Below are positions 6,133-12,479 of a DNA stretch of 12,479 bases, piece by piece. The DNA comes from Flavobacteriales bacterium UBA7690. GTDB taxonomy: Bacteria; Bacteroidota; Bacteroidia; Flavobacteriales_F; PHOS-HE28. The notes under the pieces were generated by a model. The model saw only the letters and a program-made list of their open reading frames with translations, searched no databases and was not told where the DNA came from. The stretch is from contig DLGQ01000012.1 of assembly GCA_002482775.1 (NCBI GenBank), positions 14,664 through 27,142 of the forward strand. Direction: 5' to 3'. A program made the translations under genes and the position numbers. Position 1 is the stretch's first letter. Each line of letters opens with the position of its first letter.

Positions 6133-8886
6133 TCACTTGCGGCTCTGTGCTTCCAACACGCTCTGCAGCTGCTGCATCAGCGTGGTGTTCGCATCGAGCT
6201 GGGTACGCATGGTGTTGATCGCCGCGTGCTGGTCATTGATGGTGGCCTGTTGTTTTTCCACGATCATGTTCAACTCCTTGATCGCTTCCACCAGCACGGG
6301 CGTCAGGCGGCCGTAATCCACGGACTTGTATCCCTGCGCATCGGTGAGCACCACTTCGGGGAAGAGCGCTTCGATGTCCTGCGCGACGAAGCCGAGTTGC
6401 CGGTCAGCAGAGAACTGCTTCTCCGGGAACTCCTCTGTACGCCAGTTGTAGTAAAGGCCGTTCAGTAGTCCCACCTTGGCCAGCGAACCGCTCAGCGGCG
6501 TGAAGTCCGTCTTGTAACGCCGGTCCGAACACGCGCCGATGGTGCCGGTGTAGCAGATGTTGCCCGTAACGGAGAGGCGCTGGCTGGGTGTGGAAGTGCC
6601 GATGCCCACGTTGCCGTTGCCCATCACCACCATCCGGTCCGTGTAGGTCGTGATGTTACCTTGGGTGGAAAGGCTGCGCATCAGGAGGTCTCCTCCGGGT
6701 CCGAAATTGATCACGCCGTTCGATGAGTTGAAAACGAGGTGGTCCTTGAATTGGAGACCACCGTTCACGTCCAGCCTTTGGCCGGGGGTGGAGGTGCCGA
6801 TGCCCACATTGCCACTGTTGGTGTTCACCAAGTTGTCGCCCGAATTGGACCATGCGGCGGTCTGTGAAGTGAGTTCCCCGGTCGCTGGGTCCATCGTGAT
6901 CATGTTCGGGCAGGAGAGGTTGAAGACCGCCAGCGCATCTGCATTGTGGATCGTTACGTAGGCGTGGTTACATGCAAGGGACACGGAAAGTGGACCACCG
7001 GTGATGGCGATGGTGCCTCTTAGGCTGGGCGCTGCCGGGTTGCTGATTTCGAAGACCATCATGTTGTCGCTGGTGGTATTCACCACATACGCATAGTTGC
7101 CTTCCACGGCCACAGCTATTGGATTCTCTCCGGTGGCGATGGTTGCACTGATGCTGGGTGCCGCTGGGTTGCTGAGGTCGACCACCGCCATGTTGTTGCT
7201 GAAGTAGTTCAGGACATAAGCGTAGTTGCCGCTCACGGCTACAGAATTGGGTGCAGTTCCCGTGGCGATGTAGGTAATGGAGATCGGCGCTGCCGGGTTG
7301 CTGATATCGATCACGTCCATGTCGCCGCTCTGGCCCACCACATAGGCGTAGTCGCCCGCCACGGCTACGGCTCTTGGAGAGGATCCGACGGCGATGGTCG
7401 CACTGTTGATGGGCGTGGTCGGGTTGCTGATGTCGAACACCATCAGGTCGTCGGTATTGAAACTCACCACATAAGCATGGTTACCGGCCACGGTAACGTC
7501 TTGTGGTGAGTCCCCGGTGGCGATCGTGGCACTGAGGCTGGGCGCTGTGGGGTCGCTGATGTTGAAGACCATCATGTTGTCGTTGTTGTTGTTCACCACG
7601 TAGGCGTGGCTACCCGCCACGGCCACGGCTCGGGGTGAGTCCCCGGTGGCGATGGTGGCAATGAGGCTGGGTGCTGCCGGGTTGCTGACGTCGAAGACCA
7701 TCATGTTGTTGCTGTATTGGTTCACCACGTAGGCATGGTTACCCGCCACGGCAGAAGAAGTAGGGGAGTCTCCAGCGGGAATGGTGGCCACCTTGTTCAG
7801 ACAACTGAAGTCGGCAGGGTGCACATTGCCGCTGCCGAACAAGTTCTCTGCGCTCAGGCTCTGCCAGCTGGCGTTGCCATCGGCATCACTGGTCAGGATC
7901 TTGGCGTCGCCCTGTGTTCCGTCGGCGATCTTCACCGTTCCGGCCACATCCAATTTGGCCGTTGGCGCAGCTGTGCCGATGCCTACGTTGTTGGTTCCAG
8001 TGAGTATCGTCATGGCCGGGGTTGTTCCCGGATAGGTGTAGAGTTGCATGCCTGTACCGAACGTGTTCTTCACCCGTGTGGCCACATCGCCCAGGTAGAG
8101 CGCCGCCGAATCGCCGATCCCATCGAAGCCGGTCCCGCGGAGGAGCGCGCTGCCCTGTACATCGAGTTTCTTCATCGGCATGTCCAGTCCGATGCCCACA
8201 TTGTTCGTCGCTGTACGGATGGTCATCGCGGGAGCCGTACCGGGGAACGAGTACAACTGCAAGCCGGTACCGAAGGTGTTCTTCACCCGCGTGGACGCAT
8301 CCCCGAGATAGAGCGCGGCCGAATCACCCACCCCGTTGAATTCCGCGCCGCGCAACAACGCACTGCCCTGTACGTCCAGCTTCTGCGCTGGTGCGGTAAT
8401 GCCGACGCCCACGTTGCCGGTGTTGGCGTTGTGGAGGTGGTTGCCGTTGATGGTCCATTGCCCCGTGCCGCCACCGGTCACGGAATCAGCCGTTCGCGCA
8501 TGCAGCGCGTAAGGCACCGAGAGCGCCTGCGACGTACCGATGAACTGGTAGTTGGTGCCGCCGGTGGCGTCCAGGTCCACCTTGAAGAAGTACGTGTCCG
8601 CGCCCCAGTCGATCGTGGCGAAGTCTCCGCTCACCACGTTGCCTTCGCCGATGTTGAAGTGGGCCAGGCCGTAGGCGTTGGTGCTCACGGCATGGGTCTC
8701 GGAATAGACCACCGCACCGCTCGCACTGCCTTGCAGCACGCTGATGCGGAAGCCGACGTTCTGGTTCACGAGTTCCACACCGGCATTGTCGCGCACCACG
8801 GATTGGTACTTGATCGCTTGCGGGGCCTGTGCCACCACCAGGGATGCCAGCGCGAAGGCCAGCAGGGAGAGTTGGATGCGTTTCAT
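6133..8886 (-). CDS. Secreted surface protein: stalk repeats, seven-bladed propeller and S74 autocleaving chaperone domain
   Basis: A 917-residue exported protein. A Sec signal peptide (MKRIQLSLLAFALASLVVAQA) is followed by the N-terminal domain common in Bacteroidota surface proteins (about 22-130; IKYQSVVRDNAGVELVNQNV, then SVPYALHA). Five stalk motifs of the type NVGIGTxxPxxxLDVxG come next, two in a tandem 71-residue repeat. Seven repeats of 42-44 residues (about 364-660; HAYVVN...MMVFDISNPAAPS) resemble LVIVD repeats and should close into one beta-propeller. The end is a peptidase S74 (endosialidase chaperone) domain with SDRRYK at 787-792: Ser787 is the predicted cleavage site and Lys792 its partner. 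A coiled coil at about 870-917 follows. S74 domains trimerise fibres and then release themselves. No T9SS sorting domain is present. The gene begins two bases after the stop of a small T9SS protein gene. Confidence 0.92.
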   Translation of the reverse strand: MKRIQLSLLAFALASLVVAQAPQAIKYQSVVRDNAGVELVNQNVGFRISVLQGSASGAVVYSETHAVSTNAYGLAHFNIGEGNVVSGDFATIDWGADTYFFKVDLDATGGTNYQFIGTSQALSVPYALHARTADSVTGGGTGQWTINGNHLHNANTGNVGVGITAPAQKLDVQGSALLRGAEFNGVGDSAALYLGDASTRVKNTFGTGLQLYSFPGTAPAMTIRTATNNVGIGLDMPMKKLDVQGSALLRGTGFDGIGDSAALYLGDVATRVKNTFGTGMQLYTYPGTTPAMTILTGTNNVGIGTAAPTAKLDVAGTVKIADGTQGDAKILTSDADGNASWQSLSAENLFGSGNVHPADFSCLNKVATIPAGDSPTSSAVAGNHAYVVNQYSNNMMVFDVSNPAAPSLIATIATGDSPRAVAVAGSHAYVVNNNNDNMMVFNISDPTAPSLSATIATGDSPQDVTVAGNHAYVVSFNTDDLMVFDISNPTTPINSATIAVGSSPRAVAVAGDYAYVVGQSGDMDVIDISNPAAPISITYIATGTAPNSVAVSGNYAYVLNYFSNNMAVVDLSNPAAPSISATIATGENPIAVAVEGNYAYVVNTTSDNMMVFEISNPAAPSLRGTIAITGGPLSVSLACNHAYVTIHNADALAVFNLSCPNMITMDPATGELTSQTAAWSNSGDNLVNTNSGNVGIGTSTPGQRLDVNGGLQFKDHLVFNSSNGVINFGPGGDLLMRSLSTQGNITTYTDRMVVMGNGNVGIGTSTPSQRLSVTGNICYTGTIGACSDRRYKTDFTPLSGSLAKVGLLNGLYYNWRTEEFPEKQFSADRQLGFVAQDIEALFPEVVLTDAQGYKSVDYGRLTPVLVEAIKELNMIVEKQQATINDQHAAINTMRTQLDANTTLMQQLQSVLEAQSRK
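6905..7797 (-). repeat. Seven tandem propeller-blade repeats (about 126-129 bases each)
   Basis: Coding repeats inside the S74 protein. The DNA word for HAYVV recurs near 7720, 7591, 7462, 7335, 7209, 7078 and 6951. Each unit has TIATGxSPxAVAVxGNxAYVVN, five or six variable residues, and MMVFDISNPAAPSxxA. The last unit is the most diverged (ACNHAYVTIHNADALAVFNL). A Cys just before blade 1 (SCLN) and one at the end of blade 7 (LSCP) could join as a disulfide closing the ring. Confidence 0.85.
7990..8415 (-). repeat. Two tandem 213-base (71-residue) stalk repeats
   Basis: The copies 8203-8415 and 7990-8202 are offset by exactly 213 bases at three independent anchor points. Both encode NVGxG..., KLDVQGSALLRG, GDSAALYLGD, TRVKNTFGTG and QLY...PGT.PAMTI. 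They diverge at scattered positions (for example GAEFNGVGD against GTGFDGIGD). This indicates an in-frame duplication that is not very recent and that lengthens the fibre stalk. Confidence 0.85.
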
Positions 8887-8888
8887 GG

Positions 8889-9377
8889 TCAGTTGATCTT
8901 GTTGATGGTGAACCGTGCGCGTGAACGGCCGTCTTGATCGCGCAGATCGATGAGGTAATTGGCCGGGGCGAGGGTGGAGATGTCGATCGTTGTGCGCTGA
9001 TCCGCAAGGCGGGATCCCAGCACTTGTCTGCCTTCCATGTCGAAGAAGATGGCCGTAAGCGCGCCGCTGGGCACGGCATCACGTGTCTCCACCACGATCC
9101 GATCGGCCGAGGGGTTCGGGTACACGGCGATGGCCATGTCCGCATCGTTCTCGCCCATACCGATGGTGAAGTTGAACCGTGGTTGGTTGAATCCTTGTGT
9201 GAGCCTGGCCGATGTGCCCACAGCGGTTTCGGTGATCGTTTCACCAACGGTCCAGGTGACGTTCGCTGAGGAGCTTGCGCCATGGCCACCGGCGCTGCCC
9301 AGCACACTGGGCATGGTGGATTGGCCGCTGGCACAAAATGCAATGCACGCAAGGAGTGGAAGAGTGATGGTTCTCAT
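8889..9377 (-). CDS. Small secreted protein with T9SS type A sorting domain
   Basis: A 162-residue exported protein. The signal peptide is MRTITLPLLACIAFCASGQ. A short domain (about 20-70) reads SVLGSAGG, VTWTVGETITET and ARLTQGFNQP, a recurrent N-terminal module in Bacteroidota sorting-domain proteins. From about residue 84, VYPNPSADRIVVE, FFDMEGRQVLGS, IDISTLAPANYLIDL and a basic ARFTINKIN end form a complete type A T9SS C-terminal domain, so the product should cross the outer membrane and be anchored or released there. I chose the ATG at 9377 because it begins the signal peptide; the frame is open further upstream to 9440, but through the hairpin region. The stop lies two bases before the ATG of the S74 propeller protein (TGACCATG), which implies co-translation and probably a shared complex. 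No enzymatic motif is seen. Confidence 0.9.
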   Translation of the reverse strand: MRTITLPLLACIAFCASGQSTMPSVLGSAGGHGASSSANVTWTVGETITETAVGTSARLTQGFNQPRFNFTIGMGENDADMAIAVYPNPSADRIVVETRDAVPSGALTAIFFDMEGRQVLGSRLADQRTTIDISTLAPANYLIDLRDQDGRSRARFTINKIN

Positions 9378-9405
9378 GTGATCGGGGTTGGATCTCTCCG
9401 CTTTG

Positions 9406-9446
9406 GAACGAATGAGGCCAGGCGAACTACCGGACCTCATTCGTTC
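9406..9446. terminator. Stem-loop in the gap between the two T9SS genes
   Basis: GAACGAATGAGG (9406-9417) pairs perfectly with CCTCATTCGTTC (9435-9446) around a 17-base loop. It begins about 21 bases after the stop of the large repeat protein on the minus strand and ends 28 bases before the next ATG. There is no U-run. It could be a terminator, an attenuator that lowers expression of the downstream pair, or an mRNA stabiliser. The 89-base gap 9378-9466 has no recognisable TAnnTTTG promoter. Confidence 0.5.
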
Positions 9447-9466
9447 TGTCTAGTTGTTCAGATCGA

Positions 9467-12400
9467 TCAGCGCTGCACCAGGAGTTTCAACACCTGCTGC
9501 TGATCGTTGCGTGTCACGACCATGTAGTATGCACCGGAGGCCATCGCGCTCATGTCCAACGGGAAGGCACGATCCAACGGAAGCGTGAAGGTTGTTACCA
9601 CCTCGCGACCGAGACCATCGTGTACCGAAACACGCATACGGTCCGCACTGCCTTTTGATGGAATGATCTGGAAGACGCCGTTGGAAGGATTGGGTTGCAC
9701 CTGCAACCACTGATCGCCCGTCGTGTTCTCCGCCATACCGATGGAGACTTGCTGAGTGATGTTCACGCATGTCGTGAGCACACATGCGCCAACTATTGCA
9801 TCCACACAGAGTTCGACGCTCTCTCCCGTGTTCCCTGAAGAAGCGATGAGTACGAAATCCGACGTGTTCGTGCTGCTCCAACCGGCGGGCAGGGTCCAAC
9901 TGTACGCGCTCGCACCAGCCACCGGGGTGATGTAGAAGGTGTTGATCGTCCACCCATTCACAACGGTGGGCCCGCTCACAGCGCCGATCGGTGTCGGCGT
10001 TCCAGCGCATGCACAGCTTGCGTTCCAAACGTCGTTCATCGTGCAGGGATCTTCATCGTCGCAGGGTGTGCCTGCCAATGCTGGGCCACCCGCTACACCT
10101 GCACAATCGATCAACACACCAACGCAAGTGCAATCCGCTGCGTAAACATCGTTCCCCGTGGTGGCGTCGTTGTCATCGCAGGGCGTTCCGGGTTGTGCCG
10201 GGCCGCCCGGAGTGCCTGCGCAATCGTTGGCCAGCGTTCCCGCGCAGAGGCAGTTGGCGTTCCAGGTATCGTTGGTGGTGTTCGGGTTCTCATCGTTGCA
10301 GATGGTGCCCGGCAGGTTGCTGCCGCCCGGCATACCGGTACAATCGATGACCAGTCCTACGCATACGCAGTCGGGCATGTATTGATCATTGCCGGTGGCC
10401 GAGTTCCCGTCGTCGCAGGGCAGACCGGGCAGGGCGTTGCCACCAACGGTCCCGAGGCAATCGATCAACTGACCGGTGCAGTTGCAGAATGCGTTGTACA
10501 CATCGTTCCCGGTGTCTGCATTGCCATCATCGCAAGGTGTGCCAGGTTGCGCGGGCCCACCGGGCACTCCTGCACAATCATTGCCCACGAGCGTTCCCGC
10601 GCAGATGCAATCCGTAGCGTACACGTCGTTGTTGGTCTGCGGGTTCAGATCATCGCAGGCCACGCCGGGCGCTGCGGGACCACCAGGCGTACCGTTGCAA
10701 TCCAGCGGCAGGCCCGCGCAGATGCAATCGGACCCGTAGGTGTCGGAACCCGTGTCGGGGTCATTGTCATCGCAGGCCGTGCCGGGTTGGGCTGTTCCGC
10801 CGGTCACGCCCAGGCAGTCCTCGGTCAACGTGCCTACGCATTGGCACAAGCTGTTGTACGTGTCATCGGAACTGAGCGGGTTGCCATCGTCGCAGGGTGT
10901 GTTGGGCAGGACGCTGCCACCGGCCACTCCCATGCAATCGATCACCTGGCCGGCGCAGGTGCAATCGGGTCCGTAGACGTCATCACCGGTATTCGGGTCG
11001 CCGTCGTCGCAGGGTGTGCCGGGTAGTGCATTACCTCCCGGTAAGCCTGCACAATCAGCGCCGATGCCGATACAAGCGCACGTGGTGTCGTAGGTGTCGC
11101 TCACCGTGGCCGGGTCGTTGTCGTCACAAGGAGTGCCGGGGAACGCCTGGCCTCCAGCTGTCCCTGCACAATCCAACGGTGTGCCTGCGCAGTTGCAGTT
11201 CGTGTCGTACGTATCGCTGCCGGTCAGGGCGTTCCCATCATCGCAACTGGTGCCGGGGTGGGCAGTGCCATTGGGGGTGCCTTCGCAATCAAGCGGGGTG
11301 TTCGCATCGATGACGATGCCGTAATCTTCGATCTCGCTGTACACATAGCCATAGCAGGCATCCAAGGGCGATGGCTCCCAGTCAAAGACATAGGCCGCTC
11401 GTACGCGCAGCCGCGTGGTCCCTGTCAATGCCGACACGGGAACGGTGAACGGTAGGTCCATGGTCTCCCCGCTGCGGGTGCTCGTGAACTCCCCGAGCTT
11501 CTCTCCGGCTTCGAACGAGCCGTCGTGGTCATAGTCGATCCACGCTGCGTAGCGTGTGGCTCCATCCGATGTCCCACTGGTGATGGTCAAGATCTCCTGG
11601 CTGTTGCGGGAAAGTCCGGTGATCATATCCGCCGTATGATCCACATAGGTTTCGGGTAGGGGAGTTGCCCCGCTTCCGGTGTTGTCTATCGCACGCAATC
11701 GCACCCCGTCGATCCAGTGCCCGTAGATGACATCACCATCGCTCGTGGGTGTGCAATAGGGTTCGGTGTTCACGTTGCCTTCGCCGAAATAGGCGCTGAT
11801 GTTCACCACCGAGCGGATCTCCGGTTCGCATTCGGCGTACACGTATACTTCGATATCCTCGAAATCAAGGACCGATGGGTTCGGCTGCGTCAGGGTCAGG
11901 TTCGCTGTCAGGCATTCACCCGGACCGAGATCCTCCAGGTGTTCACCGTTGTCGTTCCCGTTGATCGTATTGCCGAAGGCTTGGAGAATGGCCCCTTCCG
12001 TGTTCGTGTTGGAACGGAACTTCAGGTAGTAGGAGCGCACTTCATTGCTTTCGTTGCAGATGTGCAGAGGGAAATTCACCTGTGAGCCGATGGGGGCTTC
12101 ATCAATGACCATGCTGGTGCTGCCGGGTGCGCCTACGGACAGGGACGGTCGATCCAACTGGTCGCCACCTTCGTACGGGCAACTCGTGGCCGATACTTCC
12201 TCGGCCAGGTCGAACGCATAGGTGCCGTAGACGGCATCGCGGCGCACGTTCACGCTGAAATTGTCCTCCAGATCGTTGTCCCCGAGCCAGTAGGACATCG
12301 TGTTGGTGGTCTCGTTGGATGCGTTCTGGCCTCGCCCGAATTCGCTGCGCATGCGGATCTCACCACCCACGGATACCCCACTGCCGCCGACATACGCACC

Positions 12401-12479
12401 GAACTCCAGGCTCAGTCCGGCGTCCAGGAACACGCTCATCTCAATGCTCTGGCTTTGGGAGGTGCTTTGGGTGATGGAG
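9467..12479 (-). CDS. Giant T9SS surface protein with GEVED domain and eleven Cys repeats (5' end outside window)
   Basis: The frame is open to the right edge with no stop, and the 13 codons upstream of the first visible ATG (12439) are also open. The visible 1003 residues lack a signal peptide, so this is the C-terminal part of a larger protein. Numbering from the first visible codon: 1-240 is an extracellular beta-rich region containing SYWLGDNDLEDNFSVNV and SATSCPYEGGDQ, a pattern I associate with very large Bacteroidota secreted proteins. At 241-393 lies a GEVED-type domain (YCTPTSDGDVIYGHW, AAWIDYDHDGSFEAGE, YSEIEDYGIVI). Eleven repeats of 39-41 residues with four Cys each occupy about 397-830. 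An Ig/PKD-like domain follows at about 831-910 (AYSWTLPAGWSS). A T9SS sorting domain ends it (from about 920; VQPNPSNGVFQI, SGAYYMVVTRNDQQQVLKLLVQR). The substrate is unknown; a role in adhesion or surface structure is inference. Confidence 0.9.
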   Translation of the reverse strand, partial: SITQSTSQSQSIEMSVFLDAGLSLEFGAYVGGSGVSVGGEIRMRSEFGRGQNASNETTNTMSYWLGDNDLEDNFSVNVRRDAVYGTYAFDLAEEVSATSCPYEGGDQLDRPSLSVGAPGSTSMVIDEAPIGSQVNFPLHICNESNEVRSYYLKFRSNTNTEGAILQAFGNTINGNDNGEHLEDLGPGECLTANLTLTQPNPSVLDFEDIEVYVYAECEPEIRSVVNISAYFGEGNVNTEPYCTPTSDGDVIYGHWIDGVRLRAIDNTGSGATPLPETYVDHTADMITGLSRNSQEILTITSGTSDGATRYAAWIDYDHDGSFEAGEKLGEFTSTRSGETMDLPFTVPVSALTGTTRLRVRAAYVFDWEPSPLDACYGYVYSEIEDYGIVIDANTPLDCEGTPNGTAHPGTSCDDGNALTGSDTYDTNCNCAGTPLDCAGTAGGQAFPGTPCDDNDPATVSDTYDTTCACIGIGADCAGLPGGNALPGTPCDDGDPNTGDDVYGPDCTCAGQVIDCMGVAGGSVLPNTPCDDGNPLSSDDTYNSLCQCVGTLTEDCLGVTGGTAQPGTACDDNDPDTGSDTYGSDCICAGLPLDCNGTPGGPAAPGVACDDLNPQTNNDVYATDCICAGTLVGNDCAGVPGGPAQPGTPCDDGNADTGNDVYNAFCNCTGQLIDCLGTVGGNALPGLPCDDGNSATGNDQYMPDCVCVGLVIDCTGMPGGSNLPGTICNDENPNTTNDTWNANCLCAGTLANDCAGTPGGPAQPGTPCDDNDATTGNDVYAADCTCVGVLIDCAGVAGGPALAGTPCDDEDPCTMNDVWNASCACAGTPTPIGAVSGPTVVNGWTINTFYITPVAGASAYSWTLPAGWSSTNTSDFVLIASSGNTGESVELCVDAIVGACVLTTCVNITQQVSIGMAENTTGDQWLQVQPNPSNGVFQIIPSKGSADRMRVSVHDGLGREVVTTFTLPLDRAFPLDMSAMASGAYYMVVTRNDQQQVLKLLVQR
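9987..11290 (-). repeat. Eleven tandem four-cysteine acidic repeats (117-123 bases each)
   Basis: Consensus unit: DCxGxxGGxAxPGTPCDD, then xNPxTxxDxYxxxCxCxG and a 2-5 residue linker. Every copy keeps all four Cys as DC, PC (or AC, SC, IC) and CxC, plus the acidic CDD and the Asp before Tyr/Trp. This suggests two disulfides and a calcium site per unit. Copies 7 and 10 are the most alike (PGGPAQPGTPCDD). Copy 9 has CND in place of CDD, and copy 11 carries a fifth Cys (EDPCTMND). Confidence 0.88.

Noticed and set aside
6133..8886. Possible prophage tail-fibre gene
   Set aside because: The protein has a Sec signal peptide and a Bacteroidota-type N-terminal domain and sits beside a T9SS gene; no phage structural, lysis or integrase genes are nearby.
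7717..8937. 406-codon plus-strand frame antisense to the S74 protein gene
   Set aside because: It has His/Arg/Val-rich composition with no recognisable domain and fully overlaps a gene with strong domain evidence; the repeats on the other strand keep it free of stops.
10193..11026. 277-codon plus-strand frame antisense to the Cys repeats
   Set aside because: The frame is open only because the 117-123-base coding repeats recur without stops; its product merely mirrors that period.
9987..11290. Regular repeats resembling a CRISPR array
   Set aside because: Units are diverged, in frame, about 120 bases long, with no identical short repeat or unique spacers; no cas genes are present.

Overview
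The window looks like chromosome from a GC-rich member of the Bacteroidota, probably Flavobacteriales-like. The evidence is two proteins ending in type IX secretion (T9SS) C-terminal sorting domains, a tail-fibre-type S74 surface protein with the N-terminal domain typical of this phylum, a GEVED domain, a Bacteroidota-style promoter (TTG-N21-TATCTTTG), and gene starts without clear Shine-Dalgarno sequences. No rRNA, tRNA, IS element, integrase or CRISPR array was found. The genus-level guess is inference.

Left part (1-4181): a minus-strand operon encodes a PadR-family repressor and a PspC/ToastRack envelope-stress membrane protein that runs off the left edge. It is driven by a recognisable promoter upstream of padR. 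Divergent from it, on the plus strand, are a small membrane-anchored protein of unknown function and a multi-pass GT39-like membrane glycosyltransferase.

Centre (4182-6132): ettA, an ABC-F translation factor, is preceded by a perfect 20-base palindrome 14 bases before its start codon. It is followed by a 16-bp hairpin terminator that separates it from convergent minus-strand genes.

Right part (6133-12479): a minus-strand block of secreted or surface proteins. In transcription order these are (i) the C-terminal 1003 residues of a very large protein with a GEVED domain, eleven tandem four-cysteine repeats, an Ig/PKD-like domain and a T9SS sorting domain; (ii) a 162-residue secreted protein with a T9SS sorting domain; and (iii), two bases later, a 917-residue protein with stalk repeats, a predicted seven-bladed beta-propeller and a self-cleaving S74 chaperone domain. 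Genes (ii) and (iii) look translationally coupled and may form one cell-surface assembly.

No clearly new defence or mobile system is visible. The most unusual material is in the repeat architectures of the surface proteins and in the palindrome before ettA.
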